From: Adiantum capillus-veneris
Taxonomy: Eukaryota; Streptophyta; Polypodiopsida; Polypodiales; Pteridaceae
Direction of reading: 5' to 3'
Length of the DNA stretch: 64,000 nt
Assembly: GCA_014529385.2 (NCBI GenBank)
Contig: CM043970.1
Coordinates: 60,244,023 to 60,308,022, forward strand
Within the stretch, counting starts at the first letter, position 1. Every line of letters begins with the position of its first letter. Below the pieces are notes generated by a model. The model made no database searches and was not told where the DNA came from. It worked only from the letters and a program-made list of their open reading frames with translations. Positions 46,136-57,819 of this stretch are shown here, piece after piece. The translations under genes were made by a program, and so were the position numbers.

Positions 46136-46828
46136 ACACACACACACACATACACTCACACACACTCACAAGCCCATATGCATAAGTGCACGCACACATT
46201 CAAACAAGCACACGCATGCCATACGTATGAAAAAGAAGAAAAAACCAAAGGAACTCAACATCGACATCCAAAAAACAATGAAAAAGTACGACCACATCAC
46301 GCGATGGCGACAACAATTCAAGAGATGATGTCGAAGGCATGCCCCGGCCGGCCTCAAAAGTGACAAACGTGCTACACCGACACATTACAAAGCCCGCCAT
46401 TTACCGACATCTCATCCACGATGAATCTCCATAGTAAACATTCGTAGGGTAGTCTATTTTTTTGTTTTCAAGCCAAAACCTTGTATAAAAAACATTTGTA
46501 CATTGCTACCTCTCTCTAGGTGATGGTCACAAAGGCCCACCTAAAAGATATCATTTTAAAGTTCTCCTAAAACAAAGCAAGGGTCAACCATCTGGGATCC
46601 GGCTCCTTGCTTTGTCTCTCCTAATTAGGGATCTAATCTAATCAGATTATCCTAAACTAATGCAGCCTGCGCACCTATAAAAGAACACTGAGAGGTCACT
46701 ATCAAGGGTCGGCACTTGGGAGTCGGCACTTGAGAAGGAAGCCATGCACACACACAGACTCCAAGGGTCGCCACAGACAAGAGTAGGATCTCCATGCATA
46801 TGGAATTTTTCCTAGAGAACACACTATA

Positions 46829-46874
<46 letters not shown>

Positions 46875-47395
46875 GCACGGTCTCCATGTCACCAAAACTA
46901 AGGTTTTTGTAAATACCACTTTGAATCAAGTTTGCCCTCACATCTTACGGGGTTTGCATCATCTACGTCTACATCTCTCTCTCTCTCTACAGTGTGTTGT
47001 ATTAGTGTATGATTTCAATTACTGTTGTCCGCGTCCTAGCCGCTCAAAGCTAGGTGGTGCCCCCTGTTTACTCCGTGAGACGAGCTCAGTATGCACGGTC
47101 CTGGCGTAGAGGCCGTTGGGATCCATTTTTGCACTTGTCAGTCAGTACACATTGCAATGTGAGAGAGTGTGAGTGCCTTATCTCAAACCACTATTGTACA
47201 TGCTCTTCCACTATCAATAATTGAGGTTTTGGTGCTTCAAAGGCATGTCTCACTTGTGTTGCGTGGTTTGGTGAAAGCAAGGTGACTCGTGTCTTTTAAG
47301 TTTCATCATTTGAGCTTGTTTGAGAAAGTGAGTAGTGTGTTTTCATTGGCAAGTTTCTTCTTCATTGTAAGGGGGTTTTGCGGTGAGAGATTTCA
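45502..47395 (+). repeat. Gypsy LTR C (head complete, 3' truncated)
   Basis: Starts TGATGGTCGGC after the polypurine tract, carries TATA at 46675-46682, and loses register at GAGAGATTTC (about 47395), where the sequence jumps back into the CA/CT zone of another LTR copy. Confidence 0.8.
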
Positions 47396-47429
47396 CCATA
47401 CACACACCCAAACCCTCACCCATTACCCC

Positions 47430-47460
<31 letters not shown>

Positions 47461-47487
47461 ATACACACACAAACACACTCCCTCACC

Positions 47488-47546
<59 letters not shown>

Positions 47547-47586
47547 GTTCAGTCCCCAACTTTCTCTCTCTCGTTTTCAACATAGC

Positions 47587-47634
<48 letters not shown>

Positions 47635-48352
47635 CTTCCACACACACACACACATGCACATACACTCACACACAAACACATTTATGCTACACACTCACAA
47701 GCACATACGCATACATGCATGCACACATTCAAACAAGCACATGCACTCCATACGGATGCACAAGAAGAGAAAACCAAAGGAACTCGACATCGACATCCAA
47801 AAAACAATGAAAACGGACGACCAACTCATGCAATGGCGATAACAATTCAAGAGATGATGTCAAAGGCATGTGGCAGCCGGCCTCGAAAGTGACAAACGTG
47901 CTACACCGACGCACCAAAAAGCCCACCATTCATCGACATCTCATCCACGATGCACCTCCATAGTAAACATCCGTAGGGTAATCTATTTTCCGTTTTCAAG
48001 CCAAAACCTTGTATATAAAACATTTGTATATTGCCACCTCGCTCTAGGTGATGGTCACAAAGGAACACCTAGGAGATATCATTTTAAAGTTCTCCTAAAA
48101 CAAAGCAAGGGTCAACCTTCTGGGACCCGGCTCCTTGATTTATCTCTCTTGATTAGGGCCCCAACCTAATCAGATTATCCTAAACTAATGCATCTTGCAT
48201 CTATAAAAGAACACTGAGAGGTCATTATCAGGGCGGCACTTGGGAGTCAACACTTGAGAAGGAAGCCATGCACACACACAAACTCCAAGGGTCACCACAC
48301 ACAAGAGTAGGATCTCCATGCATATGGAATTTTTCCTCAAGAATGCACTATA

Positions 48353-48447
<95 letters not shown>

Positions 48448-48450
<3 letters not shown>

Positions 48451-49946
48451 TGAGCAGTTCAGGTCCACCGTAACCCTAGCATCGTCTCCCTCAGCCCCCC
48501 TTGGGTGAAGGGCTGCCCTGGGGGAGGCGTTAAGCTTGAGCCTAGCCCCCCTCAACAGCCCCAGCTCTGTGGCGAAGCCTGCCCCAGCCCCGCACAGTTA
48601 AGTGGTTCCAGCCCCTGCAACAGCGGCCTCAGCCCCTGTGATGGCCTCAGCATTGGCCTCGGCCCCTGGCTCGCGGCGCCCGCCAGTAGATCTCCTACCC
48701 TACGAAGTACAGCAGCCTGCGACGCCCGCCAGGAGACCCTCTGTCCTGCAGGTTATGACATAGTAAAAGAACAAGAGTTTTTTCAAAGGTTTGTTGAAGC
48801 TTTTAGCATTCATAAAAGCTTTAAGGCGTTTTCGGCACTTGCTTTCGGCCTCAGCCCTGCGAAGTACAACAGGTTGTGGTGCCGGCACTTGTTTTCGGCC
48901 TCAGCCCTGCGAAGTACAACAGGTTGTGGTGCCCTTCTGAAGATACTCGGCCGAGGACAGGAGTTCAAAACTTCTTCAAAGGGTGAAGCCTCGAGCTTTC
49001 TCAAAGGCTTTTCCCTCCGGAATTTGCGAGTCAGTGGTCGGTTCCCTTCGATCTCCTCAAGCACAGGGATGGCTACTCCAAAGACCCCCGCCAAAGCAAG
49101 ACCGAGCTTTGCAACAGTACTGGCAGCCCCTAGCAAACTTGATCGCATCACGCAGTTGCAAGCAACTCTTGATCGAGTCTTGGAGGAAAACTTTGAACTC
49201 AAATCCCGCCTGAGCAAATTAGAAGAACAATTCAACTCTATGGCTGACCTCACCACCGACAAGGTAAAGGAGGTAGAGGCAAAGGTTAACCAAGTTCACT
49301 CAACAACCATCGCCCAAGTAAGGACGTGTGTAACAAAGGAAATCTCCGAACAAAAATCTCAAGAAGATAATGCCCTCAAGGTACGCATCGGTGGGCTCCC
49401 CTTGCAGTGGTGCACTATTGAGGACACCCTTGAAGAGGCAATAATCAAACTCAACAATATTATTGAGCCAGTCAACATCAAGTCAGAGAATGTCGCTTGG
49501 ATCAATGACACACATCGTCATGTATGTCCCGAGCATTGTGTCCTTACCTTCAAGAACAAAGAGGAGCGGGTAAAGTTTCTACGTCAATCCCGCCTTCTCA
49601 AAGAAACCAAGCTTTGGATTGCAGAAGAACTGACCATGAATCAACTCAAGAGTAAAGCGAGCGAGCTTAAGAAGGTGCATGAAGTGCGTAAGCAAGGAAA
49701 ATGGGCAGTCTATCGAGGAGGCAAAGCGATCATCCAAGAATTCCGAAATCCCAAACCAACTCTCTCTACAGCCGACCCTTAGGTTTTTATTTGTTTTCTC
49801 CTTTTTTCCTACCCTACTCTCTTGATGAACCCTCAGTCCTTAGCTGATATGTATCAGCCCACACTGAGAATGAATCGTTGTAATGTCTGTGTTTTTGGTC
49901 CCATAGGTCATATATGACCTCCGTGGACGTTAATCCAATCTATCTA

Positions 49947-49952
<6 letters not shown>
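48448..49952 (+). mobile_element. ORF1-only LINE (HAL1-like) inserted in a CT microsatellite
   Basis: About 1.5 kb of non-LTR sequence lies within an otherwise continuous (CT)n tract. It has a GC-rich 5' region, an ORF1, a ~155-bp 3' region and a short TATC simple-repeat tail (49939-49952). No endonuclease or RT gene follows ORF1, so it is a half-LINE. Target-site duplications cannot be seen in the microsatellite. A 50-bp unit is tandemly duplicated in the 5' part (48833-48882 and 48883-48932). Confidence 0.65.
49069..49782 (+). CDS. LINE ORF1-like RNA-binding protein
   Basis: 237 residues from the ATG at 49069. The frame is open upstream to 48505, but that part is low-complexity and probably leader. 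The order is a basic, proline/alanine N-terminus (MATPKTPAKARPSFATVLA), a coiled coil (LQATLDRVLEENFELKSRL, SKLEEQFNSMADL, then VKEVEAKVNQVH), an RRM-like part (NALKVRIGGLPLQW ... HCVLTFKNKEERVKFLR) and a C-terminal part (KLWIAEELTMNQLKSK, KQGKWAVYRGGKAIIQEF). That is the arrangement of L1-type ORF1 proteins, which coat LINE RNA. The frame is intact. Confidence 0.75.
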   Translation: MATPKTPAKARPSFATVLAAPSKLDRITQLQATLDRVLEENFELKSRLSKLEEQFNSMADLTTDKVKEVEAKVNQVHSTTIAQVRTCVTKEISEQKSQEDNALKVRIGGLPLQWCTIEDTLEEAIIKLNNIIEPVNIKSENVAWINDTHRHVCPEHCVLTFKNKEERVKFLRQSRLLKETKLWIAEELTMNQLKSKASELKKVHEVRKQGKWAVYRGGKAIIQEFRNPKPTLSTADP

Positions 49953-50025
<73 letters not shown>

Positions 50026-50183
50026 GGTGTGTTGTATTAGTGTTATTTTAATTACTGTTGTCTGCGTCCTAGCCGCTCAAAGCTAGGTGGTGCCCCCTGT
50101 TTACTCTTCATGACTAGTTCGCCCTACACGGTCCTGGCGTAGAGGCTGTTGGGGTCCGTTTTGCGCTTACGCTTTTCATTTGG

Positions 50184-50628
50184 TGCCCCCACGGAGGAGG
50201 GATTTTCAAAAATCTTCAGTTTATAACGTTGAAAATCATGCACGTCGTCAACCATGGATGAATGGATGCGGGAATTCTCCAATTGGAGAACGGAGGAGGA
50301 AGAAATTGAATAAGCACTAATCGCCTTCATCGTAGTGCTACTGTTGGAATACACCATCGTCAACATCCAAGAAGTAAGTTCTCCATCTCGCATCTCTCAC
50401 TCTAACCACAAATAGAGAGCCACCAGAGGGAGGGCTTCAGGATGCTCTCATAGCCATCATCCACCGCACACTATCAATGAGTGCCAACAATGGAGATAAA
50501 GAAGGAGCGAAAATCCTCGACATCAATGTCCACCGCAAAGAATTCATCCATATAAAGGGAGGAAAGAGGTTATTAAGGCCTCTCTTCCTCAAGGAATTTG
50601 AAAATAGAAGTGTAACCTCTGCTCCTAA
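50184..50628 (+). other. G3 leader
   Basis: Contains the GGTGCCCCCACGGAGG primer-like block at its start and short frames only. No gene is supported. Confidence 0.5.
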
Positions 50629-51231
50629 GTGGCCCAAAGGGGCCGCTCATGCCAAAGAAAAAGGAGGGCTAGGCTAGTCCTAAATCACATGACCCCTAAG
50701 GAAGAAGAAACACCTGGCCATGCGAGTGCTTTGAGTTTGGAATTGGAGAGCAGAATCGTGCCTAGACTGCCAAGAAGAAAGTCATCCAAGGCAAAGCGGC
50801 AGAAGATCGCCTACCGATTTGCAGCGTGCATGCGAGTGCTATCATTTCACTTTGACAACCCCAAAGTGGAGGTGGTAAGGAGGTTCCCATGCCCTAGAGA
50901 GGAGTGGTTTGGCTACTACCCTCGCTATTTTAGAAAGCGGGTAGAGGGCCTTCCTTATCTCCTTGTGCAACTCATCCTGAAGAAGCTATCTACCATGGGT
51001 CAAACCCAGTGGGCTGAAGATGAGCTATAACTAAATGGTGTGGAGTTCATGCAACGAGCCGACTACGGTAACTACTTGTTGCAATTGTTGCTAGCTAAAA
51101 GGCTAGGGGTGGTCAAATGCATCACCATCACTCCATACGTGCTAAGCAATAAAGGGAATGTGGAGCCTTTGAAGGGAAATGACCTCCTGTGGATGTGCCC
51201 AATTGTCAACACCGGCATGGTAAGAGTATAA
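50629..51231 (+). pseudogene. G3 N-terminal ORF (unknown, gag-proximal)
   Basis: One frame with a single TAA at about 51028 (consistent with CAA to TAA): KRQKIAYRFAACMRVLSFHF, FPCPREEWFGYYPRYFRKRV, YLLVQLILKKLSTMGQTQW, then YGNYLLQLLLAKRLGVVKC. It lies before the gag core in G3. I do not recognise a family; an N-terminal gag extension is likely. Confidence 0.5.
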
Positions 51232-51249
51232 CTGAGTACTCTACACTCT

Positions 51250-52842
51250 GTGCATCATGGATAACAGACCAACTTCTTTTCTCTTTATATTTCTGCAACA
51301 CATGCACGTAAATATATATGTAGATAGGAAGATCTTCTATGAGCAGAAGATTGTGTATCTGTTTGGTGCTACGGTGCTAGGAGAGATCCTTAGCTCTCCA
51401 AACCCCATTATCCTCCTCGTGTTGGATTACCATCACTCTTTCAATGTTTCCATTTTCATCCCGTTTGATCCATCCACCCAACCCTATAAGAAAGCCTCTA
51501 TATGCCGTAAGCTACTTGTTGTGTTTGAAAAAAAAAGGTTTGAAGAAATATTTTGTTTTTGGAAACGGCAAATGTTTCTTTCCCAACCTTCACACGTAAG
51601 GTGGTGGAAGATGCTTCGGACTTCCTAGATAATCTTGAAATAGCATGTGTCTTCTCTGAAAGGGATGATGATGCTTTACGTCTACGTATTTTTCCACTGT
51701 TAATGAAAGTGGAAGCAAGATCATGGTACAACGCCTTGGTGCAAGCCACCAAGGAGAGGTAGAATTTGCTAAGAGCAGCATTTCTAAGGCGTTTTGGAGA
51801 CCACATCCAAGAAACTATGGCAATTGTTGATGGAGTTGAAGCAAAGAAGTATGGCTGAGTATGCAGCATACAAATCAAATTTCGTGGATCTATGGGGACG
51901 ATGGGTTGCATCGCTGAGGGAGGGTCACAGTTGAAGGGGCACCCAATGTCCTAAAGCCTAAGACCAGTTTGTGGCTGGTTTATGGACAATTCTTAAAGAG
52001 AAGGTGAAGGGAAGGCTTCCTACTACGTATGAGGTAGCAGTTGAAGTAGCCCACTTTAAAGATAAGAAGTTGCATCTACAAGCCAAAACTACCAAGGAAG
52101 AGGAATTGAGAAGGCCCCAACCACACCTAGCTGCACTTGCAACAACCGTCCAGAGGAATCAGCCACATGAACCAACTGAAATCAATAAGACCTGCTCAAC
52201 CACATCACCAACCACCTAGAGAATCTTTTAGTACATCTAGTGCAACAAGTGCATGCACTTGTGAGAAATCCAGAGCAAGAAAGATGGCAGCAAAGACCGA
52301 ATCAAGACTACCATTGTTACAATTGTGGAGAGGACGGCCATGGCATGTACTAATGTCCTCATCCAAGAAGACAAAACTTTAATAGAGGAGTGAGACAGAA
52401 TCAGATCTCTCCACCAAGGACGAGACCACCACCACCCAGGCAACCAAATCAAATTCCACCGGTCCAAATCCTTCGACCACCCGTACAACCATGTCCACCA
52501 CCGCAATGGCTCATTCCACCGCTACCTTCACCGCCTGCTGGAAACCAAGCTGTAAGTGTCATCAGCCTTGAAGCTAAAGGAAATGCAAAGGTAGAAGAGC
52601 GTGTCAAAGAGAAGGAAAAACGGAAAGGAAAAGTAGAAGAAGTGGATGCCAGGGGAGTGAAATGTGCTAGGCATGAAGAGGCCTCTCAAAGGGAGGAGAA
52701 GATGAAAGGAAAAGGAGAGTCTAGCAAGCATGCATCTAAGCCTCGACAAAAGGCTGACATCGTGGATTTTTCGTTGGGTGAGTATGCTAAACAATATGAC
52801 CTAGTTCAAGATGTATTGATGCAGGGTCCCAAAATAACCTGA
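51250..52842 (+). pseudogene. G3 gag
   Basis: Pieces in several frames: VYLFGATVLGEILSSPNPI (also seen in G4), the retrotransposon gag core FPTFTRKVVEDASDFLDNLE, LRLRIFPLLMKVEARSWYNA, LLRAAFLRRFGDH, a zinc knuckle CYNCGEDGHGMY-stop-C at about 52315-52356, a proline-rich linker and a highly charged KEKEKRKGKVEE region. The stop in the knuckle replaces the serine found at that place in G4. The C-terminal 150 codons (52390-52842) are open. Confidence 0.8.
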
Positions 52843-52869
52843 CCCCAATTACTCCATCTTGCACCAAGG

Positions 52870-53544
52870 ATGAGGAGACAATGGACAAAGATGGTAAGTA
52901 CTAGAAAGTCAAGACCAAGGATAGTTGGGGTTATCTCTGGGAGGAATCTTGATGACATCCTACCTATCATGGATGCCCACATCAAGGGGCAACGTATCTC
53001 AAACATCTACATAGATGGTGGCGCACAAATATGTGTCATGAGTGAGAAAATGATGCACCATCTAGGCCTAGAGGTAAGTAGACCGGCATCCTGCTGAGCT
53101 AAAATGACAAATAAAGTCAAAGTGAAGTGCTTGTGCATTGTGAATGTAGTCAAGGTAAAGGCATTCGACACAGAAGTGGAGGTAGAAATTTTTGTCATGC
53201 CACACAAAGGGGAGGGCTATCCTATCATTCTCAGAAGACCGTGGCTCATGGTTATGGAGGCTAAGCAGGACTGGAGTACCGGAATGATCCAGATGAAGGA
53301 TGCTAAAGGGAAGCACATACTCTACGATATGAAGACTAGGAAGCAATGCAACATGATCTTGGAGGCATCGAAAGATGATTTCAGGAGTGACTCTTCGACC
53401 ACCTCACAAGAAGATACGACAAAAATTGAAGAGAGTGACAGTAGCATCGAAGTGATGGGAGTCATCCTCAGAGATCCAAAGAGATTGACACAATCTAAAG
53501 CACCACAGAAAACCAAGAGGGACCATCACGTACACAACCCTTGA
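52870..53544 (+). pseudogene. G3 aspartic protease
   Basis: Retroviral-type protease: IMDAHIKGQRISNIYIDGGA with active-site D-G-G-A, QICVMSEKMMHHLGLE, one TGA at 53095, VEIFVMPHKGEGYPIILRRP and an acidic tail. G4 has the equivalent (LVDGGAQICI, GSDYPIILGKPW). It would cut the polyprotein. Confidence 0.85.
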
Positions 53545-53710
53545 TGGATACAAGTAATTTACATCGGATTCTCTCCAGTGAGTTAGCTAGTGAAGAGAGA
53601 GAAGAATACATCTCTATGTTTAGTAACTTCATCACACTTTCCATTGATGGTTATGACAAGATCACATGCATCACAGTGGTGCAGCACTGCATAAGACTCA
53701 AGGAAGGAAA

Positions 53711-54175
53711 CATTAGGAAGAGAATGGGGTCTAGGAGGGCCTCTTTATTTGGAAATTTAAGGAAGTCAAACCTTTTGTATTAAGAAATTATTCAAATGAC
53801 TGCTTTGAATTCAAACAGGAAAAACGGCTAGTTTATTTGAATTCAAAGTTTCCCCCCAAAATGGAATTTAAAATCCAGCGGGTAAAACCATATCATGTAG
53901 CATATCTATGAAAAGAGTGCGACGTGTAGATTGCAAAAGTATGATCTCCGCTCAAATCGGAGATCATATGTGGGAGTTATGGAAGGCCAAAAATCATGAA
54001 ATTTTCCACTTCCTTTTTGGGGACAAAAGTGCATTCTTTGACCACTCTTACACATCTCTTAGACACCCACCATTCTTGCACACATGCAATACACCTATTT
54101 ATCAAAATGTTAATCACCTCCATAAGCTCATGGAAAATAAAGAGGCCCTCCTACACCCCAATCCTCTTCCTAATG
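53711..54175. mobile_element. MITE copy 1 (465 bp, TIR CATTAGGAAGAG)
   Basis: Inverted repeats of about 40 bp with a few mismatches: CATTAGGAAGAG...CTAGGAGGGCCTC and its complement at the right end. Its interior matches the second copy at 60308-60772 throughout, and both are 465 bp. It interrupts G3 between protease and RT. No ORF of its own is supported. The first nine bases equal those of the 9.5-kb transposon. Confidence 0.9.
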
Positions 54176-54189
54176 TAAGCATGTAGTGC

Positions 54190-55310
54190 AAAAGCTTAGA
54201 AGGCTTGGAGTAGTTCAGCAAGAGGCATTGCTCAAAGTGGTAAGGAATTTGCTATAGGCAGGTTACATTTACCCGTCAAAGACTCATAGTGGGTCTCTCT
54301 AGTGGTAGTCACACCAAAGAAGAACGGTAAGTGGAGGGTTTGTGTAGACTAGAAACCTCTCAATGCAGTAGTAAAGAGGGATCATTTTCCCCTCTCATTC
54401 CAAGACAAGATTCTCAACGAGGTAGCAGGTCATGAGCGCTACACAGTATGTGATGGCTAATCACAGGATACTTCCAGATTAGCATTGCAGAAGAAGACTA
54501 GAAAAAGACAACTTTCATAACACCATGGGGATGTTTTCCTTACAGAGTGATGCCTTTTGGCCTCACCAACGCTTCGGCCACATTCCAACGCTATGTAACT
54601 TTTGTCTTCCAGCCATAATTTGGTAAGTCAATGGGTTTTCATAGATGATTTTTGCATCTACAGCTCTTGCTCCCTCCATTTGAGCAAGGTCTATGATGGC
54701 CTAGCTAAGCTGCAAACCTTGGGTGGGCAGATTAGCATTGCAGAAGAAGACTAGAAAAAGACAACTTTCATAACACCATGGGGATGTTTTCCTTACAGAG
54801 CGATGCCTTTTGGCCTCACCAACGCTTCAGCCACATTCCAACGCTATGTAACTTTTGTCTTCCAGCCATACTTTGGTAAGTCAACAGGTTTTCATAGATG
54901 ATTTATGCATCTACAACTCTTGCTCCCTCCATTTGAGCAAGGTCTATGATGGCCTGGCTAGGCTGCAAACCTTGGGTGGCCAGCCTAACGTAGATAAGTG
55001 TCACATTGGTGAAAGCAAGGTCATTCTTCTTGGCCATGTAATTTCAGCAAAAGGAATTGAGACTGACACACGCAAGGTTCAAGCTTTAGTGTCTTTATCA
55101 TCACCCACAATAGCTAAGAAATTGGTCTCTTTCCTTCAGAAGGTAAGGTATTTGAGCAGCTTCATTCACTCTCTCTCTCAAGTGGTTCTCCCTTTACAAC
55201 AAGTCACCCATAGAGATGTCTTCTTATGGAGTGAAGAAAATGAGCAACAGTTTAGAGAAATGAAACAGATCCTAGCTACACTCTCTACCATTGCACCCCC
55301 TAGATAGGAA
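54190..55310 (+). pseudogene. G3 reverse transcriptase, with internal duplication
   Basis: Entry (AGYIYPSK), out-of-frame KKNGKWRVCVD and ATVCDGYSGYFQI-type blocks, MPFGLTNASATFQRY, then VFIDDLCIYNSCSLHLSKVY with the catalytic F-x-D-D, ESKVILLGHVISAKGIETD, and KKLVSFLQKVRYLSSFIH. The block from the FQ-ISIAEED motif to LQTLGGQ is present twice (54475-54727 and 54728-54980), 253 bp apart, which shifts the frame. The C-terminal 150 codons are open. Confidence 0.85.
54475..54980. repeat. 253-bp tandem duplication in RT
   Basis: CAGATTAGCATTGCAGAAG occurs at 54475 and 54728, and the two 253-bp units differ at only a handful of positions. Confidence 0.95.
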
Positions 55311-55660
55311 GAGCCATTTTATGTTAACCCCAGTGTAGAAACTGATACGCTTGGAGCCATACCAATGCATAAGGACCCCCAAACCTCTTTCATGCGTCCT
55401 ATCTACTTCTCTAGTCGTGTCAGGACCCCATCAAAAAAAGGATTCACCGCGGTAGAGCACATGGTGCTTGCATTGATGTTCTCCGCTACAAAGTTCCACT
55501 CCTATCTATTGCCTAGGCCCTTTGTAATTCTAACAATGGAAGAAGTTTCCATGTGTAATGCAACACATCATATGTCTCATCTAGAATTTCTAAGTGGCTT
55601 GTCACATTACAAGAGTTTGATTACCCTATGCAAGTGGAAAACTCCACCAAGGCTAGTCTA
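55311..55660 (+). pseudogene. G3 RNase H (retroviral type)
   Basis: EPFYVNPSVETDTLGAIPMH, MRPIYFSSRVRTPSKKGFTA, EHMVLALMFSATKFHSYLLP. It is frameshifted near the 3' side and preceded by a TAG after the RT tail. Confidence 0.8.
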
Positions 55661-55739
55661 GCAGGTATTCTTACTCATCGTCACTATGAGAAGAAGCTAA
55701 AGGTCAACACAGAAGGAAAAGGAGTGACACCAATGGTGG

Positions 55740-56170
55740 AAATTCCTAAGCTAGAAGGAGCTCACTCTCTTTTCTTTGTTGGAGCATACAAAAGAACAGT
55801 GGACCAGGCTGCAACTGGCATCATCATTTCAATGAGAAAAAGGAAAAGGTATTCTCTATTGGGTAGCTGCTACACTCTCACTCTAACAACAAAGCAGAGT
55901 ATGCGGCCCTAATTCTTGCATTAGAACAATGTGTTTTGAAAGGGGTTCAGTGCCTAAATGTATTTGGCAATGCCATGCTCTTGATAAAGCAGATAAATGG
56001 CACTTGCATTTGTAAAAATCAGGTTTTTCTTGGCCAATTACACCAAGTTAAGGATCTTTTAAGAAAGTTTGAAGCAGTGTAGCTATTTCATGTCCCTCGG
56101 GCAAAAAATCAAGAAGAGGATGCTCTAGCCAAGGAAAGAATACAAGATGTTCCCATAGGAGCAATCAAAC
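55740..56170 (+). pseudogene. G3 archaeal-type RNase H
   Basis: SLFFVGAYKRTVDQAATGII, then in the next frame HSNNKAEYAALILALEQCV, GVQCLNVFGNAMLLIKQING and FHVPRAKNQEEDALAKE. The DGA strand is mutated to VGAY. It corresponds to the second RNase H in G2 and supports the Tat lineage. Confidence 0.8.
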
Positions 56171-57024
56171 TGAAGATGCCCCTCTTTCAGGGTAGTGATG
56201 CTATGCCTAATATTATTAGCTTCTTAGATACATGAGAATGTCCTGAAGGATATACCAAGGGCCAGAAACAATGGCTTATCCAAGAGGCAACAAGATACCA
56301 CCTTATAAACAACACCTTCTACTGCAAGGGCAAAGACCATATCCTTAGGCGAGTTGCCATGATGGTGTTTGTGGTGGCCACTTTGCTCTAGATATTACTA
56401 GTAGGAAGATTTTACAGGCAGGATTCTCTTGGCCTAGTCTATACAAGGATGTGCATCATTGGTATAAAACATGCAGAGCTTCCAGTGAGATTGAGCACTA
56501 ACCTATGAGCCACAAACTCCTATCATCTCATATGGCCCGCTTGAGAAGTTGGGAAAAGATGCAATTGGTCCTTTACCAAGGGCCCAATCATGTAAACTGT
56601 ACATTCTAGTTGGTGTAGACTACATGACCCAATGGGAGGAAGCAACAACCACCACACGCATTACAACCCAAGAGGTGGTGAAGTTCATATTTGAGCACAT
56701 CTGTTGCCATTTTGGCACACCTCTGGAGATAATATTTGATAGAGGACCAGGTTTTAGAGGCGACTTGGTGGAAGAACTGATGAAAAAGTTAGGCATCACA
56801 TGCCAACACTCCACTCTGGTCTAGTGGAAAAGGTAAACGGCATGATCTGTAAGATCATCACAAAGCAGGTGAATAACCACACAAGTGATTGGGATAAGCA
56901 TCTCATGGCTGCTCTTTGGGCCTACCGCACGACATTCCAAACATCACTAGGTTTCACCCCTTTCCCTCTGGTATACAGAAAGGAGGCCATTCTCCCCATT
57001 GAGGTGCAGATAGCCAGCTTGTGA
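56171..57024 (+). pseudogene. G3 integrase, zinc and core domains
   Basis: N-terminal zinc region in shifted frames (VCGGHFALDITSRKILQAGF, WYKTCRASSE), core start GKDAIGPLPRAQSCKLYILV, second aspartate in EIIFDRGPGFRG, QHST, then a short deletion, LVEKVNGMICKIITKQVNN with the glutamate, WAYRTTFQTSLGFTPFPLVY and EAILPIEVQIASL. A copia LTR interrupts it after 57038, and the C-terminal domain is at 57820-58224. Confidence 0.85.
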
Positions 57025-57038
57025 GTCATGGCTAGTCA

Positions 57039-57721
57039 TGTTAGGAAATAAGACGTAGCTAAATAGATTTTTGAGTAGATTACTTAATGGAGAGAGATAG
57101 ATTTCACACACAAGAGATTATAGAGTAGAGAGAGAGAGAGAGAGAGAGAGAGTACACACGATATACGTGGTTCACCCAATGTGAGCTACGTCCACGGGAA
57201 AGCAGCCACTCAATGGCTTTAGCACTTCAAAAGAAGAAGTAGTTTACAAAGGGATTAAACCCTTAATAGAGCTCCCGCCTTGCTTCACTCTCACCACCTC
57301 ACACTCACCTTGTTGCATCAACTTCACACTATGAAATGTGTGTAGAAATGGCCTCCTTTTATAGGCCAAAAGGGCTGCCCTCTCTTATGAGAGACAGCCA
57401 TGTGTAGCCGCCCTTGTGCGAATAAGTCCAAATCGGACCCTCCAATCTGCCCATGTGTGGCCACCCTTGAGAAGACAAGTCCGCTTTTGAATTCGCCCAC
57501 CGGCCACCGGCCGTTGACTTTCGACCACTGGCCATCGGCCATTGGCTACCGGCCACCGGCCAACCGACCGGTTGTTTTCCGATCACTTTCCGGCCACCGT
57601 CTGGCCATAATATTCCGGCGAAAAGGAATATTCCGGCGATTCTTGTCCGTAAAAATTTTGGTTTCCGTTGAGTGATTTTCCTTCACGCACGATGGCTTCT
57701 CCTCATAATGGGGGCCTTACA
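57039..57721 (-). mobile_element. Copia solo LTR, reverse orientation
   Basis: On the minus strand it starts TGTAAGG (57721) and ends CCTAACA (57039), forming a short inverted terminus. It contains the same GGCCGG-rich block and (CT)n tract as 5979-6505. The flanking five bases (AGTCA and AATGT) do not match, so no target duplication is visible. Confidence 0.75.
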
Positions 57722-57819
57722 AATGTGCGCTTTTACCACAGAAAATTACAAGGGTAAATTAGGCTCCATACTTAACAAGTCAGTTACAACACCCAATTTC
57801 CCATCTCTGTAACCACACC

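Larger units (their letters stand above)
47396..50180 (+). repeat. Gypsy LTR C' (5' LTR of G3) with an inserted LINE
   Basis: CA/CT microsatellites, spacer, TATA at 48201-48208, then a long (CT)n tract interrupted by the LINE at 48448-49940, the resumed (CT)n tract, GTGTGTTGTATTAG, and an end at the TTTGGTGCCCCCAC leader (50176). It lacks about 650 bp of U5-like sequence present in B and D. Confidence 0.75.

Noticed and set aside
48505-49068. N-terminal extension of the LINE ORF1
   Set aside because: Open but low-complexity, with a 50-bp duplication. The ATG at 49069 starts a typical ORF1 N-terminus.
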